DNA of 64,000 nt from Akkermansiaceae bacterium (GTDB lineage Bacteria; Verrucomicrobiota; Verrucomicrobiia; Verrucomicrobiales; Akkermansiaceae). The first letter of the stretch is position 1. The number at the start of each line of letters is the position of its first letter. The DNA is taken from positions 21,675-85,674 of the forward strand of contig JAFLSS010000002.1 of the NCBI GenBank assembly GCA_022510805.1, in the 5' to 3' direction. Positions 27,264 through 36,083 of this stretch are shown here, in pieces. Position numbers and translations under genes: made by a program. The notes under the pieces are model-generated. The model searched no databases and was not told the DNA's origin. It saw nothing but the letters and a program-made list of their open reading frames with translations.

Positions 27264-29267
27264 ATGAAACTGAAATCCCTATACTACGCATTAGCGGCTT
27301 GTGCGGCATTTGCCTCTGCTGCCGATAAGACCCCGCCCCCGCCTGCGCCCTATGGTGCCGTGCCCACCAAACAGCAGGTCGACTGGCTGCGCATGGAGTG
27401 GTACGCCTTCGTCCATTTCGGCATCAATACATACACCAACAAAGAATGGGGATACGGAGATGAGAACCCCAAGCTCTTTAACCCCACGGACTTTGATGCT
27501 GAAGCCATTGTCTCCACTTTCAAAAAAGCGGGCATGAGCGGGATGATTTACACCGCCAAGCACCACGACGGCTTCTGCCTCTGGCCCACCAAAACGACCA
27601 AGCACAACATCACCCAATCCCCGTGGAAAAATGGCAAGGGCGATGTGGTGCGGGAGTTTGCCAATGCCTGCGCCAAATACAACTTCAAGTTCGGCACCTA
27701 CCTCTCCCCGTGGGATCGCAACCACGCAGAGTACGGCCGCCCGGGGTATCTGGATGCCTACTACGCCCAGATCACCGAGCTGCTCACCAACTACGGCCCC
27801 ATCTTTGAAATATGGTTTGACGGCGCCAACGGGGGCGATGGCTACTACGGCGGCGCTAAAGAAAAGCGCAGCATCGGCAAGAGTGAGCAGTATTACAATT
27901 TCCCCAAAGTCGTGCGCATGATCCGCAAGCTTCAGCCCAACTGCATCATCTGGGGCGCCGCGCTGAATGGAGATGTCACCTGGGGCGGCTCTGAGCAAGG
28001 CTTTATTGCCGACCGCTTCCTCCCGGTGCGCAATATCATCTCGCGCAGCGACAAGGGCGCACCCGAAGTGGGCCCCTGGTACCACCGCGACTCCGGCAAG
28101 CTTCTCTCCGATGATGCGGCGGCCAAATTCAAAAACAAAGAGCTCCTGGAAAAGTGGGTCTCCCTGGAGGCTGATACCACCATCAACGCCAGCGGCTGGT
28201 TCTGGCACCCCAACTCCGCCAAGCGTGTCAAGTCCCCGCAAGTGCTGATGGACCGCTACATGCGCAGCGTGGGTGTGGGCGCCAACCTCATCCTCAACGT
28301 GGCGCCGGGCCGCAATGGCCGCTTGGATGAGGCCGATGTGCACAGCCTGCTCGTCTTCGGCGAGATGCGCCGCCGCCTGCTGGCCAAGGACTTCGCGCGG
28401 AGCGCCAAGGTGAAAGCGAGTGAGGTGCGCGCCAACTCACCGGCCTATGCCGGGGATCGGGTGACGGATGGCGACATCGAATCCTACTGGTGCCCGAATG
28501 ATGGCACCCGCACGGGCGAACTCGAGCTCACCCTGAAGGCACCCGCCACGTTTGACGTGGTGCGCCTGCGTGAGCAAATCCGCCTCGGGCGCCGTGTCAA
28601 CGCTTTCCAAGTAGACATCTGGGACGGGGATAAGTGGACCACCGTGATATCGGACGGCGCGACCATCGGCAACCAGATCATGAAGAAACTGCCGCAGCCT
28701 GTCACCACGAAGAAGGTGCGGGTGCGCATCACCGATGCCCGCGCCTGCCCCTGCATCAGTGAGGTGTCCCTGCTCCGCATGCCGGATGCAAACGAGGTGC
28801 AGATCAGCGATGTCAAGCCGGACTCGGCAGAGGGTGATGACCTGCCCCTCCTGAGCCGCAAGGGCTGGACAAGCCTCAGCGCCAAGGGCGCCGCCGCGCT
28901 GGATGACAAGCCGGAGACTTTCTGGAGCGCCAAGCGCCCGGATGACAAAGGCCATGCTTCCCTTGTGGTTGATATGGGGAAAGAGGTCATGGTGAAAGGC
29001 TTCACCTACCTTCCCCGCCAAGATGGCAAGCTCGATAACATGACAGATCGCTACCGCTTTGAGGTGAGTTCGGACGGCAAAAAATGGAAAAAGATGTACG
29101 AGGGTGAGTTCTCCAACATCGAGGCCAACCCCATCGAGCTCTACATCTATGAGGAAGGCAAGCTGGAGAAGGCTCGCTTCTTCCGACTCATCGGCCTGCA
29201 CGCCCTGCGGGGCACAGGCGCCTCTGCGGCAGAGGTGAAAATCATCGGTCACCCGGCAGGCAAATAA
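27264..29267 (+). CDS. Secreted alpha-L-fucosidase, GH29, with carbohydrate-binding C-terminus
   Basis: Hydrolyses terminal alpha-fucosyl residues, as on mucin or milk glycans. It is 667 aa with a signal peptide (MKLKSLYYALAACAAFASAA). The GH29 catalytic domain occupies residues ~35-385: WYAFVHFGINTYT at the start, TAKHHDGFCLW, and EIWFDGANG with the expected nucleophile Asp. Two F5/8 type C (discoidin-like) modules follow, around 390-515 and 520-660. It starts 9 nt after the DUF4340 gene and 6 nt before prmA, so it appears to sit inside an otherwise non-catabolic operon. Confidence 0.9.
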   Translation: MKLKSLYYALAACAAFASAADKTPPPPAPYGAVPTKQQVDWLRMEWYAFVHFGINTYTNKEWGYGDENPKLFNPTDFDAEAIVSTFKKAGMSGMIYTAKHHDGFCLWPTKTTKHNITQSPWKNGKGDVVREFANACAKYNFKFGTYLSPWDRNHAEYGRPGYLDAYYAQITELLTNYGPIFEIWFDGANGGDGYYGGAKEKRSIGKSEQYYNFPKVVRMIRKLQPNCIIWGAALNGDVTWGGSEQGFIADRFLPVRNIISRSDKGAPEVGPWYHRDSGKLLSDDAAAKFKNKELLEKWVSLEADTTINASGWFWHPNSAKRVKSPQVLMDRYMRSVGVGANLILNVAPGRNGRLDEADVHSLLVFGEMRRRLLAKDFARSAKVKASEVRANSPAYAGDRVTDGDIESYWCPNDGTRTGELELTLKAPATFDVVRLREQIRLGRRVNAFQVDIWDGDKWTTVISDGATIGNQIMKKLPQPVTTKKVRVRITDARACPCISEVSLLRMPDANEVQISDVKPDSAEGDDLPLLSRKGWTSLSAKGAAALDDKPETFWSAKRPDDKGHASLVVDMGKEVMVKGFTYLPRQDGKLDNMTDRYRFEVSSDGKKWKKMYEGEFSNIEANPIELYIYEEGKLEKARFFRLIGLHALRGTGASAAEVKIIGHPAGK

Positions 29268-29273
29268 TCCATC

Positions 29274-30125
29274 ATGTGGGCTTGGAAGAAATATATCCAT
29301 GCTGAGCAAGAAGCTGAGTGGCAAGAGCGGCTGGCAGACTTCCCCTGGGCCGTCATCACTGCTCAGCCGCAGGCAAAGCGGCTCCTCATTGAAGTATACG
29401 ATGAGGAGCCGGCCAAGCTGCTGGCCCTATACTCCGGCTTTGGCGGTAGCTGCTCCCCGGTGGAGGAAAAAGACTGGGTAGCCGCCACTGCGCCGGAAAA
29501 CACGCCCCCTCTCCTCATCCGTGATCGCCTCGTCATCGCGGCTTCGCCTGAGCAGCTCGCCGAGCTGCAGCAGCGTTACCCGCGCCGCGTGGTGCTCTGC
29601 TTCCCGGCGGAGATGGCCTTCGGCACCGGCAATCACGCCACCACTTCGACCTGCCTGCGCATGCTGTGTGATGAGGCGGCGCAGCGCCCCCGCGGCGCGT
29701 GGCGGCTCATTGATGCCGGCTGCGGCACAGGCGTGCTGGGGCTGGCCGGTGTGAGGCTCGGCGCACAGTGCGGCATCTGTTATGATTATGACCCTGTGGC
29801 GGTGGAGATTGCGGCTCGCAATTTCGAGCGCAACGGCGGCGCGGAGCAGCTGCAGCTCTTTCAGGCAGATGTCTTTGAGTGGGCGCCTCGCGAGGAGGAA
29901 AAGGCGGATGTGCTGGTGGCCAATCTCTTCGCCACAATTCTGCAGCGCGCCTTCCCCCGCCTGAAAGCCTGCCTGGCCGGGCCGCAGAGTGTGCTCATTG
30001 TCTCAGGCATCTTGCGCGAGCAGGCGGAGGACACTCTCTCGGCGGCGCGTGAAGCCGGGTTTGAGCTTGTGAAAAAAGTGGCCTCCGGCAAGTGGGTCAC
30101 CATGAAACTCATCCCTTGCGCATGA
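29274..30125 (+). CDS. prmA: Ribosomal protein L11 methyltransferase
   Basis: A 283-aa SAM-dependent methyltransferase. FGTGNHATTSTCLR is the PrmA signature, DAGCGTGVLGLAG the SAM-binding loop, and VANLFATIL the active-site NPF/NLF-type segment. The first ~100 residues correspond to the L11-binding N-terminal domain but are diverged. The stop overlaps the tsaB start (ATGA). Confidence 0.88.
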   Translation: MWAWKKYIHAEQEAEWQERLADFPWAVITAQPQAKRLLIEVYDEEPAKLLALYSGFGGSCSPVEEKDWVAATAPENTPPLLIRDRLVIAASPEQLAELQQRYPRRVVLCFPAEMAFGTGNHATTSTCLRMLCDEAAQRPRGAWRLIDAGCGTGVLGLAGVRLGAQCGICYDYDPVAVEIAARNFERNGGAEQLQLFQADVFEWAPREEEKADVLVANLFATILQRAFPRLKACLAGPQSVLIVSGILREQAEDTLSAAREAGFELVKKVASGKWVTMKLIPCA

Positions 30126-30739
30126 ATATCTTAGCCATCGAGTGCTCTTCCTCTCACGCTTCTCTCTGCCTCGCGGGGGATGCAGCCTATGCCGCAGAGT
30201 GGGATGCCGTGCGCAACCACGATGCCTTCCTCTTCCCCGCCTTGCGCGGGGCGCTCGCGCTCGCCTCTCCGCAGCTCATTCTCGTGGGCTCAGGGCCCGG
30301 CAGCTACGGCGGCGTCCGCGTGGCGCTGGCAGCAGCCGCCGGAGTGGGGCTGGTGCACCGCGCGCGCGTGGTCGCCCTCTGCTCGTGGGATGCGCTGGCT
30401 GAGGGGCGCGCCTCCATCCTCTCTGATGCCAAGCGCGGCGGCTGGGCGCTCCGCTCCCCCTCCGGCCGGCTGGAGGTGCTCGACACCCCGGAAGTGCAAG
30501 CGCGCGTGGCCGCCGGTGAGCTGATATGGTCTGTCGAGCCTGAGAGCACGCTTGCCCGGGCTGGCCTACACCTCCCCCGCACCGGCTTAGTGCCTACAGC
30601 ACAGGGGCTTGTGACAACATGGCAAAGCCTGAGCGCGGCCGAGCAAGAGGCGCGCGCCGCAGCGCCGGCAGAGCCCATCTATGTGCGCCCGCCGCACATC
30701 ACCACCCCTACCCGCAAGCCCTGGGAAATCCCGCACTAA
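30122..30739 (+). CDS. tsaB: tRNA threonylcarbamoyladenosine biosynthesis protein TsaB
   Basis: A 205-aa TsaB/YeaZ-type protein, the partner of TsaD in making t6A37 on ANN-decoding tRNAs. It starts MNILAIECSS, followed by NHDAFLFPAL and the GPGSYGGVRVALAAA segment (usually GPGSFTGLR). The N-terminal half is well conserved and the C-terminal half diverged. The ATG at 30122 overlaps the prmA stop by 4 nt; an earlier in-frame codon at 30092 lies inside prmA and does not fit the family. Confidence 0.82.
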   Translation: MNILAIECSSSHASLCLAGDAAYAAEWDAVRNHDAFLFPALRGALALASPQLILVGSGPGSYGGVRVALAAAAGVGLVHRARVVALCSWDALAEGRASILSDAKRGGWALRSPSGRLEVLDTPEVQARVAAGELIWSVEPESTLARAGLHLPRTGLVPTAQGLVTTWQSLSAAEQEARAAAPAEPIYVRPPHITTPTRKPWEIPH

Positions 30740-30754
30740 CTCCCCCTTTTCCCC

Positions 30755-31123
30755 ATGCCCACCCCTCCCGCCCCTGCACCCGCTCCGCCATTCCGGCACA
30801 GCTGCCGCCGCTGTGGCGCCTGCTGCCGGTGGGAGGGAGATGTCTGCCTCACGGAGGCAGATGTGCAGGCCATAGCCGCCTATCTCGGGCTGGAAGAGGT
30901 GGAGTTCATCAACACCTATTGCCGCCTGCAGCGCAACCGGCAGGGTCTCTCACTCATTGATGCTGAGGATGGCGCCTGCATCATGCTGCGCAGCAGCGGC
31001 TGCGCCATCCAGCAGGTCAAGCCCGCCCAGTGCAGGGACTTCCCCCTGCGCTGGAACTTCCCCGGCTGGGAAACACGCTGCCCCGGCTACGAGGCCGTAT
31101 CTGCAGAGGGAGGCACGCCATGA
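30755..31123 (+). CDS. YkgJ family cysteine cluster protein
   Basis: A 122-aa protein with the CRRCGACCRW cluster near residue 20 and later cysteines in GACIMLRSSGCAIQQVKPAQCRDFP. This is the usual YkgJ/UPF0153 pattern, thought to bind zinc or an iron-sulfur centre. The start follows a pyrimidine-rich tract (CTCCCCCTTTTCCCC) with no Shine-Dalgarno sequence. The stop overlaps the next gene by 4 nt (ATGA). Confidence 0.85.
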   Translation: MPTPPAPAPAPPFRHSCRRCGACCRWEGDVCLTEADVQAIAAYLGLEEVEFINTYCRLQRNRQGLSLIDAEDGACIMLRSSGCAIQQVKPAQCRDFPLRWNFPGWETRCPGYEAVSAEGGTP

Positions 31124-34100
31124 TATACCGATTCCGCAAATGGGTGCACACCGGCCGCCGCGCGGTGATCTTGCTGCGCGGCTTCCTCGCCTCCCTTTTT
31201 GCGCGCATGCCCAGCCGCATCGCGCCCAAGGAGGAATCCCGCCGGGCTCACGCCGGTATGGTGGTCGACCTCTTTGCCTCGATCATGTGCCGCGTGGACG
31301 GCGTGGGCCTGGAGGACATGGACACGACCATGGACATCCTCCGCTATGATTTCCCCAATGTAGAGCACAGCTGGCTGGCAGAGCGCTTTCAAAACGCGTA
31401 CCGCTCTCGCTACCCGCTGGAGGCCACACTCGCCCTCGCTGCGGCCAAACGCACTGAGGCAGAGCGCTACTCGCTGGCGCTGGAAATCCTGACCATGCTG
31501 CACCGCGTGGGCGGTGACCTCTCCAACCCCACCCTCTTTCAGCAGGTGACGAGTGGACTCGGCCTGCCGGGGGCGGCAGAAGCCATTGAGCTCCTCTTCT
31601 CCTCGCCGGAGGCTCCCACCCCGCCCCATATTGAAAGCATTTGCTTCTCCAACCGCGTCGCCAAGGGGCATGTAACCCTCTCCCCCAAAAACGCCAACCT
31701 GCAATTTCGCGCCCTGCGCTGCGCGAATCTGCTCATCATCATCAACGACTCGCGCCTAGCCCCTCTCTCCGTGCGCGAGTACACCCTGCACAAGGGGGAT
31801 GTCATCCCCCTCTCCGCCGGGCAGAGCATCACCCTCGCCGACACCAGCCTCTCCTACGCCACCATCCGCAGCCTCCTGCAGGCCCACCACGCCGGAGTCA
31901 GCTTCGTGTACAACATCATCATGGATGGCGACTCCATCTCCGTGACGCGGCAGCGCGCGCTCAACCCCCTGGTGCGCGTCTCATTCGGCGTGCATGTGGA
32001 GCTGCAAGTCCTGCGCAAGGATCTCGACTTCATCCTGGATGGCCGCCACCTCCTGCCTAATGAGCTGGTGAACACCACCTATTTCACCCCATTCTACATC
32101 CGCGGCCTGGGGCCCTACACCTTTGCAGATCTGTATGATACGGGCGAATCCGGGCACAGCTTTCAGCTCTCCCCCGGCCAGCGCAAAATGGTGGTCACCA
32201 ACCTGCCCTACATGAACAGCCCGGGCGCGCTCATGCTTTCTCCCGGCCTGGCACCCGGCGTGGTATTTGAGGTGAGCTACTCCCGCCCCACCAACCGCGG
32301 CTCACTGCACGTGCTGGAGGGGGATACCCACTCCCTCCAAGTCAACGGCTTCCCCGTGCGCGGCGACTTCCCGCTCAAGGATGGCGACCTCATCGCCCTG
32401 AGCCCGGTGCAGTTCCTCCGCTGCCGCTTCTCGGCCGGCATGCTGGATGAGGAGTCCAGCGTCATCTCCTCCCTCTGCGTGCGCGGCCTCACACGCGACT
32501 TTGTGCGCGCCGGGCGCGTGGTCGACAACATCGACTTCACGCTGCGGCGCGGCGAGATGGCCTGCATCTTGGGCCCCAGCGGCTCCGGCAAATCCACCCT
32601 GCTCAGCCTGCTCGCCGGCCACCTCACCCCCACCATGGGCACCGTGTGCTACAATGAAGAGCGCCTCACGCCTGATCACATTGAGCTCCGCCAACACATC
32701 GCCTACATCCCCCGCGAAGATATTTTGGATGAAGCTCTTACCGTGGGCGAGCACGTGTACCAGGCTTCCATTGCACGCCGCCCCCGCCTCAACCGCGCCG
32801 ACCGCACGCGCCGCGTGTTGGCCGTGCTCAACTTTGTGGGGCTCGGCCCGCTGACGCGGCGCCACGTGGGGCGCGCGGGCGAGCGCACCATCTCCGACGG
32901 CGAGCGCACGCGGCTCAACCTCGGGCTAGATCTCACCGGCACTGCCGAGGTTTTCCTCATTGATGAACCCATCAGCGGCCTCTCCTCCGGCGATGCCGAG
33001 CGAGTCATCGAAACCCTGGAGGGCATGTCCGCCGGGCGCATCCTGCTCTGCACCCTGCACCGCCCCGCGCAAAGCATCCTCAACAGGTTCCACAAAGTCA
33101 TGGTGCTCAATGCGCGGGGGCAAATGGCCTTCTGGGGGACACCCGAGGAAATGGTGCGCTATTTCCAAGATGCCGCCCGGGAAATGGGCCTGCGCGTGAG
33201 CCGGGAGGCCGTGGCGGCGGGCGGCGCAGATTATGTGTTTGAAGTGCTCGAGGCCCCCTATGACCGCCTGGGGCACCGCCACTCCAGCCCCAGCATGTGG
33301 CAAGAGCGCTTTGAGAGCCACTCCTACCGTCGCCGAGAAGAAGCCCCCGCCGCCTCCTCCTCCTCGCAGGAGGAAGAAGAAGAGCAGCACCGCCTCGGCT
33401 TGGCCTCCCACCACCGCAGCCTTCTGGAACTCTGGCGCCTCTTCTTCCTGTGGTTGCAGCGCACCTTCCTAGGCCGCGTGCGCAGCCGCATGGGACTCTA
33501 CGCCGTGCTGCTGGAAGGACCTGTGCTCGCTCTGCTGATCGGCGGCACTCTCCGCGCGGCAAGCGATACGCCTTACACATTTTACAAGGCATTGCACATC
33601 AATGAATACTTGTTCCTTTCGCTTGTGCTGGCCATGTTCTTCGGGCTCACTGACTCAGCCTGCGAGATCCTGCGCGACCGCCTCCTGCTGCGCCGGGAAA
33701 GCAACTACAAGCCCTTCATACTAGGCTACTTGGTGGCAAAGTGTCTGGTGCTCACCGGCATCGCTGCGGTGCAGTGCGCCCTCTATCTCCTGGTGGGCAA
33801 TGCCATCCTCAGCATCCACGAAATGTTCTGGACTCACTTCGGCATCATGGTGCTCACAGCCTTTGTCGGCATCTCTCTCTCGCTCATGGTGTCTGCCTTT
33901 GTGCGCACAGAGCGCACCGCTCTCAACATAGTACCCCTGCTCCTCGTGCCGCAAATCCTCCTGGCCGGTGCCCTGGTGCGTTTTGAGGAGATGAACGAGT
34001 TTACCCCCAAACTGCCGGACTTCATCCCCGAAAAAATCGAATCAGCCCTCTCCGGCCTGCGCCACCGCGTAGCATATCAGGATGAGACGACTCACAACAT

Positions 34101-34695
34101 CAGCAGCAAGCCGGTGCCGCTCATCGCAGAGTTCTGCCCCTTGCGCTATGCGTTTGAGATGATGTTTGTCGCCCAAACCTCAGACAACCTCTGGGAGGAG
34201 GAGAACAGTATCATCGACGCCCGCCGCGATGAGCTCAAACTGCATGGCAGTGGGGATGAACTGCGCTTTATTCAGCGCGCCGCCTTGCTGCTCAACACGA
34301 CTGCGAAAAACAAAAAAGAGGCGCGCCGCATCTTGCGCCGCGTGCGCAAGATTGCCCTCAGCCATGATGAGGAAGGCCTGCGGCGCTTCTCTGATGAACT
34401 GGAAGCGCGCCACACGGATGACCGCTACCAGCCGCTCGAATTCTTCTTTTCCAATCGCCGCCTCGTCGCCTTGCGCGAAGGGGTGAAAACCGCCCGCAAA
34501 GACGCCCGCCGCCAAGAGCACCGCGGCTACTTCCTCTCACCGCGCCAGGCGCCGCCTCTGGGCGGCATCGACCAAGAGACCGATGCCGGCTCAGTGTCGA
34601 CACTCTGGCGCAATGGCTTGTTCCTCTTCATCATGGGCCTGCTGCCTATCCTCCTCGCCGGCTTCCGCCTGCGCCGCATTTGCCGCGGCAAGTAA
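31120..34695 (+). CDS. Very large ABCG-like ABC transporter with N-terminal regulatory domains
   Basis: A 1191-aa fusion. Residues ~35-150 look like a TerB-type helical domain (AHAGMVVDLFASIMCRVDG). About 170-450 is beta-rich with FHA-like turns (REYTLHKGDVIPLSAGQSI; LKDGDLIALSPVQF). The ATPase follows: Walker A GPSGSGKST (~485), signature ISDGERTRLNLGLDL (~590) and Walker B VFLIDEPISGLSSGD (~612). After an acidic linker (~750), an ABC-2/ABCG membrane domain starts near 785, with a soluble loop and a final helix before the C-terminus. Substrate unknown. The start is set by the ATGA overlap with the YkgJ-type gene. It is the last gene of the run. Confidence 0.85.
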   Translation: MIYRFRKWVHTGRRAVILLRGFLASLFARMPSRIAPKEESRRAHAGMVVDLFASIMCRVDGVGLEDMDTTMDILRYDFPNVEHSWLAERFQNAYRSRYPLEATLALAAAKRTEAERYSLALEILTMLHRVGGDLSNPTLFQQVTSGLGLPGAAEAIELLFSSPEAPTPPHIESICFSNRVAKGHVTLSPKNANLQFRALRCANLLIIINDSRLAPLSVREYTLHKGDVIPLSAGQSITLADTSLSYATIRSLLQAHHAGVSFVYNIIMDGDSISVTRQRALNPLVRVSFGVHVELQVLRKDLDFILDGRHLLPNELVNTTYFTPFYIRGLGPYTFADLYDTGESGHSFQLSPGQRKMVVTNLPYMNSPGALMLSPGLAPGVVFEVSYSRPTNRGSLHVLEGDTHSLQVNGFPVRGDFPLKDGDLIALSPVQFLRCRFSAGMLDEESSVISSLCVRGLTRDFVRAGRVVDNIDFTLRRGEMACILGPSGSGKSTLLSLLAGHLTPTMGTVCYNEERLTPDHIELRQHIAYIPREDILDEALTVGEHVYQASIARRPRLNRADRTRRVLAVLNFVGLGPLTRRHVGRAGERTISDGERTRLNLGLDLTGTAEVFLIDEPISGLSSGDAERVIETLEGMSAGRILLCTLHRPAQSILNRFHKVMVLNARGQMAFWGTPEEMVRYFQDAAREMGLRVSREAVAAGGADYVFEVLEAPYDRLGHRHSSPSMWQERFESHSYRRREEAPAASSSSQEEEEEQHRLGLASHHRSLLELWRLFFLWLQRTFLGRVRSRMGLYAVLLEGPVLALLIGGTLRAASDTPYTFYKALHINEYLFLSLVLAMFFGLTDSACEILRDRLLLRRESNYKPFILGYLVAKCLVLTGIAAVQCALYLLVGNAILSIHEMFWTHFGIMVLTAFVGISLSLMVSAFVRTERTALNIVPLLLVPQILLAGALVRFEEMNEFTPKLPDFIPEKIESALSGLRHRVAYQDETTHNISSKPVPLIAEFCPLRYAFEMMFVAQTSDNLWEEENSIIDARRDELKLHGSGDELRFIQRAALLLNTTAKNKKEARRILRRVRKIALSHDEEGLRRFSDELEARHTDDRYQPLEFFFSNRRLVALREGVKTARKDARRQEHRGYFLSPRQAPPLGGIDQETDAGSVSTLWRNGLFLFIMGLLPILLAGFRLRRICRGK

Positions 34696-34720
34696 GGCCT
34701 GCGCCCCGGCCGGCAGACAA

Positions 34721-34963
34721 TCAGCGGCCCTCTGACCGGAAAGTCGCGAAGACCCGTTGCTCGAGGTCAAAAATCTCGCCGATGAATCCTCTCCGGTTTC
34801 TCAGGATGATGACGTGTCGGATCTCTCCCTTCTCGCGAGGCAGAGCATAGTAGGATACACTCCCGAGACAGGGGCGGGAGAACTCGGCTTTTTCTTTTTC
34901 TGTTAGAAAATCATATGAGTTCGCTTGTTCGTTGTTTAATAAAAGAGAGAAAGCGAGCTCCAT
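34721..34963 (-). CDS. Possible small protein or gene remnant
   Basis: An 80-aa frame starting MELAFSLLLNNEQ and ending RNRRGFIGEIFDLEQRVFATFRSEGR. The C-terminal half has plausible protein composition, but upstream the same frame meets a stop without another ATG, and no Shine-Dalgarno sequence or promoter is evident. It overlaps the plus-strand frame at 34915-35100. It could be the 3' part of a decayed gene. Confidence 0.28.
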   Translation of the reverse strand: MELAFSLLLNNEQANSYDFLTEKEKAEFSRPCLGSVSYYALPREKGEIRHVIILRNRRGFIGEIFDLEQRVFATFRSEGR

Positions 34964-35100
34964 CCATAGAGAGGAACATGCCCTTGCCCCTACGCGAAGT
35001 CTACGATGAGTCTCCCGATTTCTACGATATAGAAGTCACTCTTGACAAAGGAGGGGAGCTCTCTGCTCTCTCACTCCAGCTATTTCTGAGCAATTTCTGA
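34915..35100 (+). CDS. Possible small hypothetical protein
   Basis: A 61-aa frame whose second half (LREVYDESPDFYDIEVTLDKGGELSAL) looks protein-like. It overlaps the minus-strand frame at 34721-34963, and at most one of the two is likely to be real. No family is recognised and no start signal is seen. Confidence 0.22.
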   Translation: MSSLVRCLIKERKRAPSIERNMPLPLREVYDESPDFYDIEVTLDKGGELSALSLQLFLSNF

Positions 35101-35108
35101 TTTTGCTC

Positions 35109-35136
35109 TTGATTTTATCATCTAAAACGTTATAAT
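35109..35136 (+). promoter_or_regulatory. promoter of the 35215 gene
   Basis: TTGATT (35109-35114), a 16-bp spacer and TATAAT (35131-35136). The transcript start would be near 35143, leaving a leader of about 72 nt. Confidence 0.6.
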
Positions 35137-35148
35137 CATGCCGAAGTG

Positions 35149-35171
35149 TCGCACAATGGCTACATGTGCGA
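35149..35171 (+). promoter_or_regulatory. hairpin in the 5' leader of the 35215 gene
   Basis: TCGCACA (35149-35155) pairs with TGTGCGA (35165-35171) across a 9-nt loop, within the first 30 nt of the predicted transcript. It could be a stabilising 5' stem or, as DNA, an operator. Confidence 0.35.
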
Positions 35172-35214
35172 TATCCACTTACTTATATAAAGCTATACAC
35201 CTTAACAAAATAAT

Positions 35215-35958
35215 ATGAAAATTACGAATATGATGGCACTCTGCCTGTCGCTTTCTCTGGCGGCGGCGCCTATGTCAATAGCGGATACAAAGGAAACGCC
35301 TCAGGAGACGGAACAACAGAAGACGCCGGTCCAGGCGCCTGAGGCTGATGAGGATGAGCAAGTTGATGAAAAGGAGAGCGAGGAAGACGTTCTCGACTCG
35401 ATCATAGCCGACGCTGAAAAAGCCAAATCGAAATTGAAATTGAAATATAAATATGAGATCGTGCTGTCAGATGACTATGAATTTCCCGAAAATATCGAGA
35501 GTGAAAATGGCATGAGGTTTATTTATCGGTTTGATGATTCTGGGCACCCCGGCATCATAAGAGAGATTGACGGTGCGCAGCCGGTGAACACTATGATGGT
35601 GGAATATGCCAAAGAGGTGTATAAAGAGCTTAAGAACAAGAAAAAAGTGCAGGCGCAGCTCGAAAAAGCAGCGCTTGTAGGCTTTAAGTCAAAAAGTGGG
35701 ACGTATGTAGGCCCTCTGCAGCTCTGCCTGATGGAGGCTGAAGACACCCTTCAGTATGATAACGAAGATTTAGATAGGAAAGTTCTTTATGGCTTTTATA
35801 ATTCATTTATGAAGGATAAAATGAAGGCAGACTCAGGAGAATATGAGGGCAAATTTAAGTACCGCACTTCTATTGAGTGGAAAAAAGGGCTCCCCTACAA
35901 GGTGAAATGTACTGTAGACTTCACCCCATGCAAAAGCAAGCTTTCCGCAAAGGAGTGA
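35215..35958 (+). CDS. Secreted Lys/Glu-rich protein, unknown function
   Basis: A 247-aa protein with a signal peptide (MKITNMMALCLSLSLAAAPMSIA). A Glu/Gln/Pro-rich linker follows (~25-60), then a charged helical stretch (SIIADAEKAKSKLKLKYKYE) and a C-terminal domain with two cysteines. Codon use and base composition are AT-richer than most of the window, suggesting a different history. It has its own promoter and a strong terminator. No known domain is recognised. Confidence 0.75.
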   Translation: MKITNMMALCLSLSLAAAPMSIADTKETPQETEQQKTPVQAPEADEDEQVDEKESEEDVLDSIIADAEKAKSKLKLKYKYEIVLSDDYEFPENIESENGMRFIYRFDDSGHPGIIREIDGAQPVNTMMVEYAKEVYKELKNKKKVQAQLEKAALVGFKSKSGTYVGPLQLCLMEAEDTLQYDNEDLDRKVLYGFYNSFMKDKMKADSGEYEGKFKYRTSIEWKKGLPYKVKCTVDFTPCKSKLSAKE

Positions 35959-35986
35959 GATAATCAGTCTGCCTGACTTTCGCAAC

Positions 35987-36015
35987 AAGAGGCAGGGGTA
36001 AATCCCCTGCCTCTT
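35987..36015. terminator. strong bidirectional terminator
   Basis: AAGAGGCAGGGG (35987-35998) and CCCCTGCCTCTT (36004-36015) form a perfect 12-bp stem with a TAAAT loop, with T-runs on both strands. It lies between the convergent 35215 gene and nadE. Confidence 0.85.
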
Positions 36016-36083
36016 TGTATTGCGGAGTATTTAAATACAGCGACAAATGGGAAAGAGTCTGCGGCACTCGTTGCCTCGCAAGG

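Larger units (their letters stand above)
34696..35108. other. gene-poor, AT-richer interval
   Basis: Between the ABCG-like gene and the promoter at 35109. It holds only the two short overlapping frames listed separately. The lower GC than the flanks is compatible with a decayed or transferred segment. Confidence 0.5.
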
